From Leminorella richardii (GTDB lineage Bacteria > Pseudomonadota > Gammaproteobacteria > Enterobacterales > Enterobacteriaceae), in the NCBI RefSeq assembly GCF_900478135.1, contig NZ_LS483470.1, positions 3,649,501-3,713,500 of the forward strand: a DNA stretch of 64,000 bases. Direction: 5' to 3'. The position numbers and the translations under genes were made by a program. Below the pieces are notes generated by a model, which saw only the letters and a program-made list of their open reading frames with translations, had not been told where the DNA came from and ran no database searches. Numbering within the stretch: position 1 is the first letter of the stretch; every line of letters begins with the position of its first letter. Positions 55,171-64,000 of the stretch are shown here, one piece after another.

Positions 55171-55512
55171 CTAGGCCTGCAAGGTCAAGTCGTGAACGGC
55201 TGCGTCCGGCGCATTATGGCTCACGGACTGAACGCCTGCGTCTCTTGCCTGTTCTGTTGTGTAGGTTTGGCTGGTGCCAATCACCTGACCGTTGACCGCC
55301 TTCAGGTTGAATGAGAATTTCCCGTTCGCTGTCGATTTTTTCTCGAAGTGTTTTAGATCCTGCGAGTGGTTTTTTACCGACTTGATGCCGTTCTGGCAAT
55401 TGGCCTTGGTGGTATAGCCTTCGCTGCCAAGGATAATCTGCCCGTTACCCGCCTTCAGGCGAAAATAAAACTCATCGTTTTTACCCAGAAAAATTTCAAA
55501 CTTTGCGCTCAT
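55171..55512 (-). CDS. DUF1508 (YegP-like) protein
   Basis: 113 residues built from two tandem DUF1508 repeats (about 5-53: FEIFLGKNDEFYFRLKAGNGQIILGSEGYTTKANCQNGIKSV; about 58-104: GKFSFNLKAVNGQVIGTSQTYTTEQARDAGVQSV). Small cytoplasmic beta protein of unknown function. ATG at 55512 with AGGGTGAG upstream is preferred over GTG at 55518. Confidence 0.88.
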   Translation of the reverse strand: MSAKFEIFLGKNDEFYFRLKAGNGQIILGSEGYTTKANCQNGIKSVKNHSQDLKHFEKKSTANGKFSFNLKAVNGQVIGTSQTYTTEQARDAGVQSVSHNAPDAAVHDLTLQA

Positions 55513-55927
55513 ATCCACTCACCCTTCATTAACGGCGCCTTTTCGGCGCAGACTGATGCCTGAGAACTCTTTTAAGCATAGTTCATAGCGCGATTTTCGT
55601 CGGCTAAACGCGCTTATTTTTTCTTCACATCCGCCGCAAGAAACCGAGTGCCTAATGAACTTGTGAGTATTGAGTGAACACGCTGTTTGTTCTGCGCTTT
55701 TTTCTATCGCAACAATAGCTGAGATAACGTGACCCAGATTGCATCATCAAATATTAAATTGATGTTAATATTGTCATCCAACTGTGCGTTATTTTGGTGA
55801 CAGTCGTAAAAAAAGCGTAATAACAATCCGTTATACGACCCTTCCTCAAGGTATCCTCAGTTAACGAGATCCCCAGCCACTGCAAGGGGCTGCCTACGGC
55901 GTTTCCGTATCCAAAAAGGACATAGCG
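55513..55927. promoter_or_regulatory. Upstream region of maeB
   Basis: 415 bases, AT-rich from about 55600. AATATTAA (55750-55757) and TTAATATT (55765-55772) form a perfect 8-bp inverted repeat with a 7-base spacer, a possible regulator site. I see no gene in it. Confidence 0.4.
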
Positions 55928-58207
55928 ATGGACGAACAGTTAAAACAAAGCGCGCTTGATTTTCACCAGTTCCCGGTTCCGGGGAAAATCAAAATTGTAC
56001 CCACCAAGCCTCTGGCAACGCAGCGCGATCTAGCGCTAGCGTACTCTCCCGGCGTTGCGGCTCCCTGCCTGGAAATCGCGGAAGATCCACTGGCTTCCTA
56101 CAAGTACACCGCCCGCGGCAATCTTGTCGCCGTTATTTCTAACGGTACAGCCGTGCTGGGCCTGGGCAATATCGGCGCCCTCGCCGGCAAGCCGGTGATG
56201 GAAGGGAAAGGCGTTCTGTTTAAAAAATTCGCCGGTATCGACGTGTTCGATATTGAAGTCGACGAAACCGATCCGGACAAGCTGATCGACATTATTGCGT
56301 CTCTGGAGCCCACTTTCGGCGGTATTAACCTTGAAGACATCAAGGCGCCCGAGTGCTTCTACATCGAAAAAGAGCTGCGCAAGCGCATGAGCATTCCGGT
56401 CTTCCACGACGACCAGCACGGCACTGCCATTATCTGTGCCGCCGCCGTTCTGAACGGCCTGCGCGTAGTGAAGAAAAACATTGAAGACGTCAAGCTGGTG
56501 GTTTCCGGCGCGGGTGCGGCGGCGATCGCCTGCCTAAACCTGCTGGTTGCCCTCGGAATGAAAAAAGAGCACATCACCGTGTGCGATTCCCGCGGCGTTA
56601 TCTATCAGGGCCGCGATGAAAACATGGAAGAAAATAAGGCTCTGTACGCCGTAGTCGACAGTGGCAAGCGCTCGTTGGGCGAAGCCGTTGGCGGCAGCGA
56701 TATCTTCCTCGGCTGCTCTGGTCCTCGCGTCCTGACGCAGGAGATGGTGAAAACCATGGCCGACAGCCCGCTAATCCTAGCGCTGGCTAACCCTGAGCCG
56801 GAAATTCTGCCACCGCTGGCAAAAGAGGTTCGCCCGGACGCTATCGTCTGCACTGGCCGTTCGGACTATCCGAATCAGGTTAACAACGTGCTGTGCTTCC
56901 CGTTCCTGTTCCGCGGCGCGCTGGACGTCGGTGCGACCGTCATCAACGAAGAGATGAAACTGGCTGCCGTACGCGCCATTGCTGATTTAGCCTTAGCTGA
57001 GCAGAGCGACGTGGTCTCTTCTGCCTATGGCGATCAGGAGCTCTCTTTTGGCCCTGAATACCTGATCCCGAAACCGTTCGACCCGCGTCTTATCGTCAAG
57101 ATCGCACCTGCCGTTGCTAAGGCGGCGATGGATTCCGGCGTTGCGACTCGCCCGATTAACGACTTCGGCGCCTACGTTGAGCACCTGACTCAGTTCATCT
57201 ACAAGACCAACCTGTTTATGAAGCCCGTCTTCTCTCAGGCCAAGTCGACTCTTAAGCGCATCGTGTTCGCCGAGGGTGAAGAAGAGCGAGTGCTGCACGC
57301 AACTCAGGAAGTGGTTTCTCAACATCTGGCCTTCCCGATCCTGATCGGTCGCCCCAGCGTAATTGAAATGCGCTTGAAAAAGCTTGGCCTACAGCTTCAG
57401 ATCGGCAAAGACATCGAAGTGGTCAACAACGAGTCCGACCCTCGTTTTAACGAGTACTGGAGCGAATACCACCACATGATGAAGCGCAAAGGCGTTTCCC
57501 GCGAGGCGGCACGCCGCCGCATTATCAGCGACCCGACCCTTATCGGCGCGCTGATGGTCAAGCGCGGCGAGGCTGACGGGCTTATCTGTGGCGTTATCGG
57601 CAACTATCACGACCACTATGACGTTATTCAAACGATGTTCGGCTATCGCGACGGCACCTCAACCGCCGGTGCGATGAACGCGCTGCTGCTGCCCAGCGGC
57701 AACACCTTCATTGCCGACACCTATGTTAACGATGACCCAACGCCAGAACAGCTGTGCGACATTACGCTAATGGCGGCAGAAACCGTGCATCGCTTCGGCA
57801 TTGAGCCAAAAGTGGCGCTGCTGTCTCACTCCAGCTTCGGCACCTCTGACAGCCCAAGCGCAGTGAAAATGCGCCGCGTGCTGGAACTGGTAAAAGCCCG
57901 AGCGCCAGAGCTGGAAATCGACGGTGAAATGCACGGCGATGCTGCTCTGGTAGAAGCCATCCGCAGCGACCTGATGCCGGACAGCCCGCTGAAAGGCGCG
58001 GCCAACGTGCTTATCATGCCAAACATGGAATCTGCCCGTATCAGCTACAACCTGCTGCGCGTCTCCTCGTCCGAAGGCGTCACCGTCGGCCCAGTGCTGA
58101 TGGGGATTTCAAAGCCAGTTCACATTCTGACGCCGGTCGCCTCCGTGCGCCGCATCGTCAATATGGCAGCGCTGGCCGCGGCGGAAGCGCAGACTAAGCC
58201 GATTTAA
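55928..58207 (+). CDS. maeB: NADP-dependent malic enzyme, fused to PTA-like domain
   Basis: 759 residues, same length as E. coli MaeB. The malic domain (1-430) shows ALAYSPGVAAPCLEIAEDP, VPVFHDDQHGTAI in the form IPVFHDDQHGTAII, VSGAGAAAIACLNLLVALG and LALANPEPEILPPLA. The C-terminal phosphotransacetylase-like domain (about 430-759; VFAEGEEERVLHATQEV, MFGYRDGTSTAGAMNALLLPSGNTFIADTYVNDDPTPEQL) is regulatory, binding acetyl-CoA. It converts L-malate to pyruvate with NADPH. Monocistronic with its own terminator. Confidence 0.96.
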   Translation: MDEQLKQSALDFHQFPVPGKIKIVPTKPLATQRDLALAYSPGVAAPCLEIAEDPLASYKYTARGNLVAVISNGTAVLGLGNIGALAGKPVMEGKGVLFKKFAGIDVFDIEVDETDPDKLIDIIASLEPTFGGINLEDIKAPECFYIEKELRKRMSIPVFHDDQHGTAIICAAAVLNGLRVVKKNIEDVKLVVSGAGAAAIACLNLLVALGMKKEHITVCDSRGVIYQGRDENMEENKALYAVVDSGKRSLGEAVGGSDIFLGCSGPRVLTQEMVKTMADSPLILALANPEPEILPPLAKEVRPDAIVCTGRSDYPNQVNNVLCFPFLFRGALDVGATVINEEMKLAAVRAIADLALAEQSDVVSSAYGDQELSFGPEYLIPKPFDPRLIVKIAPAVAKAAMDSGVATRPINDFGAYVEHLTQFIYKTNLFMKPVFSQAKSTLKRIVFAEGEEERVLHATQEVVSQHLAFPILIGRPSVIEMRLKKLGLQLQIGKDIEVVNNESDPRFNEYWSEYHHMMKRKGVSREAARRRIISDPTLIGALMVKRGEADGLICGVIGNYHDHYDVIQTMFGYRDGTSTAGAMNALLLPSGNTFIADTYVNDDPTPEQLCDITLMAAETVHRFGIEPKVALLSHSSFGTSDSPSAVKMRRVLELVKARAPELEIDGEMHGDAALVEAIRSDLMPDSPLKGAANVLIMPNMESARISYNLLRVSSSEGVTVGPVLMGISKPVHILTPVASVRRIVNMAALAAAEAQTKPI

Positions 58208-58231
58208 GCTTGACGGCGGTAATATACGACA

Positions 58232-58251
58232 ACGGCCCCGATTGGGGCCGT
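58232..58251 (+). terminator. Terminator of maeB
   Basis: ACGGCCCC (58232-58239) pairs with GGGGCCGT (58244-58251), loop GATT, running into TTTTCC. Confidence 0.85.
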
Positions 58252-58256
58252 TTTCC

Positions 58257-59068
58257 TTAACTGCGATCTACAACGCCCGACCAGAAAGCATTCATGACTC
58301 GTTCGATTTCTGCCGAATTATCCGTAACAGACTGCCGTACGACGGCATCCGTCAGGCGTTCTTTATCAAGGGACATTAACTCCGCAAAAGAGCCCTCCTG
58401 GCTCATAGTCGCGACATCGTAGCCTAGCAGTGTCGCCCCCATTCGCACCGGATCCCAGCCCAGCCGTTCGCCTTCAACGGGAGATTCGTAAATTCTGTCG
58501 TTTTCGATAGCGCCGTATTCGCGAGCGATCTTGTAGAAATCGACGGCGTCCTTGGCGTTACCGCGCCCACGATCTCGCCAGGCAAACAGCTTTAACAAAG
58601 CGAGCCCCGGCAGGGAGCAAAACGGCAGCGTTTCTCCACTATTCAACCGCACCTGCACGGTATGCCCAAACGCCTCATCAAAGCCGTCTATGGACATAAT
58701 AACTTCATGGTCCGGCGGCCACCGAATTTGATTACCCTCAGCAAGAGCGCCAAAAGGAATGATATCCAATTCTGTCCCAGCCGCTATGATACGGTGGACA
58801 TTATCCCGAACGGCCAGCGCCCCCTCCACAAGGAAAGCATGTTTCAACTCATCGAACCGTTTCCAGCCATCGACAACAACGGCGATATCAACATCGCGAG
58901 TACGACGCCCGCGCTTCTAGCATGTACATGGTGAAGCAAAATTTCACGCGCCGTCGCGCCCGCAATAAAGAAAGAGATATTCTGCGCAGCGCAAATCCGC
59001 TTTATCAGACCCAACAGTTCTTCAATAGCCGAAGAGAGCGGATTCCTTAAGGTGGAGATATTTATCAT
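58257..59068 (-). pseudogene. AbiEii-like nucleotidyltransferase toxin with one-base frameshift
   Basis: The 5' part (MINISTLRNPLSSAIEELLGLIKRICAAQNISFFIAGATAREILLHHVHARS) continues from about 58905 in another frame as TRDVDIAVVVDGWKRFDELKHAFLVEGALAV, then PGLALLKLFAWRDRGRGNAKDAVDFYKIAREYG to the stop at 58257. One missing G in a G-run at about 58906-58910 restores a 270-residue protein with the nucleotidyltransferase metal motif DVD. AbiEii toxins modify tRNA or nucleotides. The gene overlaps its antitoxin by 47 bases. As read, the toxin is dead or fragmented. Confidence 0.82.
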
Positions 59069-60020
59069 TGATTATCCTCGCCGCTTCCCTGTTTCGGGCG
59101 TCTCCGCCGGCCAGCAGCTCCGCTACGCACAGCATCGCGCGGGCTTTATGGTTAATCACCAGCCGGCCCCAAAAACAGGTAACCAGTTGGAGTTTTCCAT
59201 CTGAAACAGGTTTTAGTCCCAATTCCTTTCGCCTCTGTAATAAAGGATAAGGCGTAAAGATCACTCCGCGTTCGGGTATCAGGTATCCTTCACTTAGCTC
59301 TGCGGCGGCTATCTCGCTGCTCCAATGCTCTCCAGACGCAGGCGTTATTTCATCCCACGACGTCGGCGCACCCAACGGAAGAAAATTCAGCTTCGGACGC
59401 AAAGCGGCGGCATAGTCCCTCAACCACTGCGCGAGCAATTCTTCCTCGTTCATCAAGCGCCGTCCACCCTCCGATTTGCGAAAATAGCGCTGCGCCGCAA
59501 GATAGGTGAAAGCCTTGTTGACCATGCCTAAAGAAATGCTGGCCTTCTCGGCTAAATCACGATAGGTATCGTTTAGGGTTTCAGGATGGGATAGCAGTAC
59601 AAAGAGGAGTTTCATCACCCCTTCGGCAAAGCGGCTGCTTGTCGCAACGGGTTTACTTTCACGTTTGCCCTCAACCAACAGGTACAGCCCCGGCGTCTGA
59701 ATTCGGGCATTTCCCGCGGTATCGATAAAATTAATCTGGTGGACGGCGCAATATTCCGCCAGCGCGGGCGTCAGTGAGTTACACACAAGTAACGTCGGAA
59801 GATCGGTTGAAATATGGGACATCTGCTCACTAGCCGCCATCAGAGACTCTTTACGGTGAACGCGCTTTACTTCCAGTGCGAAAGCCACTGCCTCACCGTT
59901 TGGAGCGACAAGCTTTCCCCATGCGTCGTGCGCGCAATAGCCGGAGCCAAGCTCATAGTGTAGCTGGAACCCCTTTGGCAAGTTTTCTACGGCATTAAGC
60001 AGCAGTGACTCTTCTTTCAT
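59022..60020 (-). CDS. AbiEi-family type IV antitoxin/repressor
   Basis: 332 residues. A winged-helix domain (about 130-200: SRFAEGVMKLLFVLLSHPETLNDTYRDLAEKASISLGMVNKAFTYLAAQRYF) and a C-terminal antitoxin domain (GYLIPERGVIFTPYPLLQ; VTCFWGRLVINHKARAMLCVAELLAGGDARNREAA). An N-terminal region of about 120 residues looks nuclease-like (AFALEVKRVHRKESL), longer than lactococcal AbiEi. It should repress the operon from the palindrome at 60040. Confidence 0.8.
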   Translation of the reverse strand: MKEESLLLNAVENLPKGFQLHYELGSGYCAHDAWGKLVAPNGEAVAFALEVKRVHRKESLMAASEQMSHISTDLPTLLVCNSLTPALAEYCAVHQINFIDTAGNARIQTPGLYLLVEGKRESKPVATSSRFAEGVMKLLFVLLSHPETLNDTYRDLAEKASISLGMVNKAFTYLAAQRYFRKSEGGRRLMNEEELLAQWLRDYAAALRPKLNFLPLGAPTSWDEITPASGEHWSSEIAAAELSEGYLIPERGVIFTPYPLLQRRKELGLKPVSDGKLQLVTCFWGRLVINHKARAMLCVAELLAGGDARNREAARIINDKYLHLKESALFGY

Positions 60021-60039
60021 TTGTTCACACCTTATATTC

Positions 60040-60056
60040 GTTCATGAATCATGAAC
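60040..60056. promoter_or_regulatory. Operator palindrome of the AbiE operon
   Basis: GTTCATGA-A-TCATGAAC is a perfect 17-base palindrome 20 bases upstream of the antitoxin ATG. Additional half-sites occur at 60023-60027 (GTTCA) and 60067-60073 (TATGAAC). Known AbiEi proteins bind inverted repeats in this position. Confidence 0.7.
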
Positions 60057-60106
60057 AAAATTATTTTATGAACAAAAGAGAGAAGACACAATTTATTTCA
60101 TTAGAA

Positions 60107-60134
60107 AACGTCGACGCCTTACGGCGCCGACGTT
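60107..60134 (-). terminator. Terminator of the D-serine dehydratase gene
   Basis: AACGTCG (60107-60113) pairs with CGACGTT (60128-60134), with inner CGCC/GGCG pairing. On the minus strand TTTTCT follows. Confidence 0.7.
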
Positions 60135-60154
60135 AATAATCCTGCGAAGCTCGA

Positions 60155-61519
60155 TCAACTCCCCATCTCATCCGCTAAAAGCAGCCCCTTCCCCTTGCGG
60201 TAGTACTCCTCCCTGACCTCCACCGGCACCATGTTGCCACCGGTGGCCCATACCAGATGGGTGGCGTTTTCCATTGACGCAATTCCGTGTGTCGCTGCAT
60301 AGCGCTTACCGTTCTCACTGCTTTCCAGCAGGGAGACGCCACGGAATCCAGCTAGGGCGCTCGGTTCCAACTCGATGTTTTCCAGATCGACCAGCGCGGC
60401 AAGGTAGCGGTACATGCTCTCATCGGTCAGGGTATAAGAGCCGCTAATCAGGTTCTCTATCGTTTTACCGACAAAGCTTGACGCTCGGCCAACGGCCAGA
60501 CCGTCGGCGTCAGTTTTGTTGTCGATGCCGAAGTCCTGAACGCATACTTTGTCGTGATAGCCGGTCGCCAGCCCCAGCAGCATGCAGGGGGAGTGGGTCG
60601 GTTCGGCAAAGAAGCAGTGGGCGTGTTCGCCAAAAACCGCCTTCAGGCCGAACAGCACACCGCCTGGGCCACCGCCGACGCCGCAGGGAAGATAAACAAA
60701 CAGCGGATGTTCCTTATCTACCGTGACGCCGCGCGCATCAAACTGCTTCTTCAGCCTCAGCGCAGCCACCGTATAGCCAAGAAACAAAGACAGCGAGTTT
60801 TCATCGTCGACAAAGTGACACATCGGATCGCCCTGTGCCTCTTTACGCCCCGCTTCAACGGCCTTGCTGTAGTCGTCTGCGTACTCTTTGACCGTAACGC
60901 CCTTACTTCTGAGCATACTCTTCTTCCACAGCTTGGCGTCAGCCGACATGTGAACGGTGGTTTTAAAGCCTAGCTTTGCGCCCATAATGCCGATAGAAAG
61001 TCCCAGGTTGCCCGTTGAGCCTACTGCGATTGAATACTGTTCAAACAGGCTCTTGAACTCGTCGTCCGCCAGTCGGGCGTAGCTGTCGTCTAAAGAGAGC
61101 CTGCCGCTCTCCAGAGCAATGTCCTCTGCCAGTTTGAGCACCTCATAAATACCCCCTCTGGCCTTGATGGAACCGGAAATCGGCAGATGGCTATCGCATT
61201 TGAGAAGCAGCGCCCCCTGCACGTCTTGCCCCGTCTCTTTTGCCAGATAGCGAGTCATTTCAGTGAGCTCAACGATGGGAGATTCAATGATGCCACCGTG
61301 CTCGCCGGTTTCGGGGAAAACCCGTTCAAGATAGGGCGCAAACCGCACCAGTCGGCGAGATGCATCCAACATATCTTCCATCGTCACGGCCGAGCGCCGA
61401 AGGACCTCTTCGCACTCCCCTAACCTATCGTTTAGCCAAAACGTTTCTTTCAGCGCCATAAGCTCCCTGGTGATGGGAAACTCGTCATTCCACGCTTGCA
61501 GCGTTTTTCCTGCGATCAT
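60155..61519 (-). CDS. dsdA: D-serine ammonia-lyase (dehydratase)
   Basis: 454-residue PLP enzyme giving pyruvate and ammonia from D-serine. PLP Lys119 in ISGSIKARGGIYEVL, AVGSTGNLGLSIGIMGAKLGFKTTVHMSADAKLWKK, and the phosphate loop PCGVGGGPGGVLFGLK match DsdA throughout. Last gene of a leftward operon after the permease and D-aminoacylase genes. No dsdC-like regulator is in the window. Confidence 0.95.
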   Translation of the reverse strand: MIAGKTLQAWNDEFPITRELMALKETFWLNDRLGECEEVLRRSAVTMEDMLDASRRLVRFAPYLERVFPETGEHGGIIESPIVELTEMTRYLAKETGQDVQGALLLKCDSHLPISGSIKARGGIYEVLKLAEDIALESGRLSLDDSYARLADDEFKSLFEQYSIAVGSTGNLGLSIGIMGAKLGFKTTVHMSADAKLWKKSMLRSKGVTVKEYADDYSKAVEAGRKEAQGDPMCHFVDDENSLSLFLGYTVAALRLKKQFDARGVTVDKEHPLFVYLPCGVGGGPGGVLFGLKAVFGEHAHCFFAEPTHSPCMLLGLATGYHDKVCVQDFGIDNKTDADGLAVGRASSFVGKTIENLISGSYTLTDESMYRYLAALVDLENIELEPSALAGFRGVSLLESSENGKRYAATHGIASMENATHLVWATGGNMVPVEVREEYYRKGKGLLLADEMGS

Positions 61520-61560
61520 TATTTACCTCGAAACCAGTGTATCTTTCCAAATAGCTCACG

Positions 61561-62934
61561 CTAAAACATGCCCGGAAGAATCCCGGAGAACGCCTGCAGT
61601 ATCAAGACGACGGTAAACGCCACAATACTGGCTAGCGTCGTGCTGTAAGTGGTGGCCGTAAAGGCTTCCTTTACTTCCAGCTGGTTATACTTGGCCGGAA
61701 GCCAGAAGGCGGCGTCGGTTGGCAGCGTCATCCCGACCGTGCCGCAGCAGATAGCCAGACCAACAATCACGGGTGAATAGCCCATAGAAACCGCCGCAGG
61801 CCCAACGATTGACACCACTGTCAACATCGCTACCGTCGCTGACCCTACCGCCGCGCGAATAATCATCGCCAGCAGGAACGCCAGCAGTACGATGGGCATA
61901 TTCCAGCTTGAAAGCAGCTCCACCAGCGCGTTGCCCAAACCGCTCTTTTGCAGAATCAGACCAAAGCAGCCGCCAGTACCGATCACCATCAGGATGTTGC
62001 CCAAGCGGTCGGAGGCCACGTCAACAAACTTCATGATGCTGGAGTTGGTGTTTTTAACGATGTACTTTCTCAGCACGATGGCCGACAGGATTAGCGCCAG
62101 AAACAGCGCGATGTTGTTGTTGCCGCAGAAGGTCAGCACGGTGTAGATCAGGCTGTCTTTCGGCAGCAGCCAGGTTGCAATAGAGCCTGCGATAATCAGC
62201 GCGATAGGGAACAGAATCAGTCCGAACGCCGTCATGGCGGACGGTTTTTCTGGGTCAGGCGCCAGCAGGTCGCTGTTGTTCATCAGCTCAGAGACTTCCT
62301 GACGATAGGCCGCTTTTTCTTCCGCCGTCAGCCGTGAGTTAATGAAGTTCCCATACTGCCAACCGCACAGCAGGCTGGCCGGTAGCGCAACAATCAGCCC
62401 GTAGGCAATAAACCAGCCAAGGTCGGCGCCGATTTGCGTGGCGACAGCCACTGGGCCAGGCGTCGGAGCCACCACGCAGTGGGTCAACAGCAGGCCGACG
62501 AACAGCGATGCGGCGTAAGCACTCTTCTTCTTGTTGGTCAGCTTTCTTAGCGAGTTAATCAGCGGCGACAGCATGATATAGCCAGAAGCGAAATACACCG
62601 GGATAGCGACGATAAAGCCCGCTAGGTTTAGCGCCAACAGGTCGTTTTTCTGACCAAATTTGCGCAGCAGCCCTTTGGCCATCTCTTCTGTTGCGCCCGA
62701 AGACGCCAGCATCTCACCAAAAATGCCGCCGAAGAGGATCACCAGCCCCAAACTGGCCATAGTGTTGCCAAAACCGGTTCCCAGATAGCCAAGCAGTTCT
62801 CCGGTTGGAATACCGCACAGCACCGCCATCATGATGGCGGAAACAAACAGGCCAATCGCCGGGCTGACCTTAAACTTAATAAGCATCAGCAGCAGGACAA
62901 CCATGACGGCCAAAAAGGCAGCTAAAACACTCAT
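61561..62934 (-). CDS. GntP-family permease, probable D-serine/D-amino acid transporter (DsdX-like)
   Basis: 457 residues, 12-14 membrane segments. GntP signatures: LILFGGIFGEMLASSGATEEMAKGLLRKFG, GYIMLSPLINSLRKLTNKKKSAYAASLFVGLLLTHCVVAPTPGPVAVA, AVGSATVAMLTVVSIVGPAA and GTVGMTLPTDAAFWLPAKYNQLEVKEA. Placed 41 bases upstream of dsdA, it probably imports D-serine or related D-amino acids; gluconate is less likely in this context. Confidence 0.85.
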   Translation of the reverse strand: MSVLAAFLAVMVVLLLMLIKFKVSPAIGLFVSAIMMAVLCGIPTGELLGYLGTGFGNTMASLGLVILFGGIFGEMLASSGATEEMAKGLLRKFGQKNDLLALNLAGFIVAIPVYFASGYIMLSPLINSLRKLTNKKKSAYAASLFVGLLLTHCVVAPTPGPVAVATQIGADLGWFIAYGLIVALPASLLCGWQYGNFINSRLTAEEKAAYRQEVSELMNNSDLLAPDPEKPSAMTAFGLILFPIALIIAGSIATWLLPKDSLIYTVLTFCGNNNIALFLALILSAIVLRKYIVKNTNSSIMKFVDVASDRLGNILMVIGTGGCFGLILQKSGLGNALVELLSSWNMPIVLLAFLLAMIIRAAVGSATVAMLTVVSIVGPAAVSMGYSPVIVGLAICCGTVGMTLPTDAAFWLPAKYNQLEVKEAFTATTYSTTLASIVAFTVVLILQAFSGILPGMF

Positions 62935-62964
62935 TGAAACCTCCGTTTATCGTTTTTATTGTTA

Positions 62965-64000
62965 TTACGCGACGTTTGAAAAGTGCCTTAGAACCCTACC
63001 CGTATTGATGCCCGTCAGCTTTTTGTCGTGGTAGACAATCCCGCCGTTGACGATGACGTACTCAATACCGTCGGTCAGCTCGTTAGAGCAGGTGTAAGTC
63101 GCCCTGTCGTGCAGGTTTTCATAGTTGAATACCACCAGATCCGCGTCGTAACCCTCTCTAATAACGCCTTTTGTCGGCATTCCCAGACGCGCAGCCGGCA
63201 TGGAGGTCATCTTGCGAACAACCTCTTCCAGCGTCATGACGTGATTCTCTTTGTGGTAATAGCAAATGGCGCGTGGGCAGGTGCCGTAGGCTCGGGGGTG
63301 CCCCTTTTCGTCCAGCGCGCGGGTCAGGCCATCGCTGCCGATCACTGTGTGGGGAAACTGGGCGATCTCAAACACGTCTTCATCGCACATGCTGCTGTAC
63401 ACCGCGCTGCTGACGCCCTTGTTCTCCACCATGATGTCGAAAAACGTCTCGAACGGGTCTTGCCCCAGCTGTGCCGCATATTCCGCTACGGTTTTACCCA
63501 CTACGCCGGGCGTATTCGGCGATGAGGAAACGAACACGCCTTCCCAGCCGCCTGCATTGATGTAGTAGTTGTCGTATTCGGACGCGGGATCTTCCATTTC
63601 CTGACGGATTTTGGCGCGCATTGCCGGGTCTTCAAGGCGTTCAGCCATCTTCGCCACGCCTTCGGTAAAGTGCCAGGGCGGTATGCAGGCGTTCAGGTGG
63701 GTCATATTTCTCGGATAGGGATACTGATCGCAGGTGACCTGAACACCTTCATCAATCGCCCTCTGAATCACCGCCAGCGTCTGCTTTTGCATGCCCCAGT
63801 TAGCCTTGCCCAAAATTTTGTGGTGAGAGATGAACACCGGCACCCCCGCTCGACGGCCGATTTCAATGGTCTCTTCTACCGCTTTAACACTATCGTAGGA
63901 CTCGTTTCTCATGTGGGAAGCATAAATGCCGCCGTACGGCTTAATCACCTTCGCTAACTCAACGATTTCTTCGGTAGTGGCATAGCAGCAGGGCGTGTAA
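62965..64000 (-). CDS. N-acyl-D-amino-acid deacylase (D-aminoacylase), 5' end beyond right edge
   Basis: C-terminal about 344 residues of an amidohydrolase-fold enzyme: TEEIVELAKVIKPYGGIYASHMRNE, PVFISHHKILGKANWG, VTCDQYPYPRN, FPHTVIGSDGLTRALDEKGHPRAYGTCPRAICYY and EGYDADLVVFNYENLHDRATYT. These match zinc D-aminoacylases. It would release free D-amino acids for DsdA. The frame stays open to the window edge. First visible gene of the dsdA operon. Confidence 0.92.
   Translation of the reverse strand, partial: YTPCCYATTEEIVELAKVIKPYGGIYASHMRNESYDSVKAVEETIEIGRRAGVPVFISHHKILGKANWGMQKQTLAVIQRAIDEGVQVTCDQYPYPRNMTHLNACIPPWHFTEGVAKMAERLEDPAMRAKIRQEMEDPASEYDNYYINAGGWEGVFVSSSPNTPGVVGKTVAEYAAQLGQDPFETFFDIMVENKGVSSAVYSSMCDEDVFEIAQFPHTVIGSDGLTRALDEKGHPRAYGTCPRAICYYHKENHVMTLEEVVRKMTSMPAARLGMPTKGVIREGYDADLVVFNYENLHDRATYTCSNELTDGIEYVIVNGGIVYHDKKLTGINTGRVLRHFSNVA

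Noticed and set aside
58662..58934. 90-codon rightward frame opposite the AbiEii-like gene
   Set aside because: Antisense to the nucleotidyltransferase reading frame; no support.

Overview
The window is chromosomal DNA of a member of the Enterobacterales. Many proteins look like close homologues of E. coli K-12 proteins (SelA/SelB, MaeB, HscC, DmlA, GabD, DsdA, Kbp, YefM/YoeB), gene density is high, and GC is moderate except in short AT-rich gaps. I cannot name the genus from sequence alone. No rRNA, tRNA, CRISPR array, insertion sequence or integrase was seen.

Layout from left to right. (1) 1-3.1 kb: the 3' end of a selAB operon, in which selA carries a one-base frameshift, and a ChpSB/PemIK-type toxin-antitoxin pair. 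(2) 3.5-7.2 kb: a small stem-loop and micro-ORF remnant resembling the leader region of P4-type satellites, then an AIDA-type autotransporter and an AT-rich gap. (3) 7.2-12.6 kb: a YahK-type aldehyde reductase and a binding-protein/permease/ATPase importer of the Fbp/Afu class. (4) 12.6-13.1 kb: yefM with a frameshifted yoeB. (5) 13.2-22.8 kb: an eight-gene leftward unit (FGGY kinase, FucI-like isomerase, DapA/NanA-family aldolase, cytoplasmic BNR/sialidase-like protein, TctC-TctB-TctA transporter, LacI regulator). This is the strongest candidate for an undescribed catabolic pathway. (6) 23-29 kb: an orphan immunity-like protein, kbp, a YidR-like protein, a Ser/Thr dehydratase, an acetyltransferase and an MFS transporter. 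(7) 28.7-36.9 kb: a DUF1266/J-domain pair, dmlA, a strongly structured gap, gabD and hipBA. (8) 37-41.2 kb: an adenine module (azgA-like permease, ade, divergent LysR gene) with a perfect PurR-box core between the divergent genes.

(9) 41.3-50.4 kb: a second candidate pathway. A PrpR-type sigma-54 activator sits near a leftward operon of CaiB-type CoA-transferase, HMG-CoA-lyase-family enzyme, alpha/beta hydrolase and MFS carrier. A textbook -24/-12 promoter and an upstream inverted repeat lie in front of that operon. The 5' end of the activator gene exists a second time, about 1.4 kb upstream, as a degenerate stub. (10) 50.6-58.2 kb: hscC, a low-molecular-weight tyrosine phosphatase, an MFS protein, an acetyltransferase, a YegP-like protein and maeB. 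(11) 58.3-60.1 kb: an AbiE-type toxin-antitoxin operon with a frameshifted toxin and a palindromic operator. (12) 60.2-64 kb: a D-amino-acid module (D-aminoacylase cut by the window edge, GntP-family permease, D-serine dehydratase).

Three genes (selA, yoeB and the AbiEii-like gene) each carry one missing base next to a G/C run. This is either three decay events, two of them in toxins, or a sequencing-error signature. Raw reads would decide.
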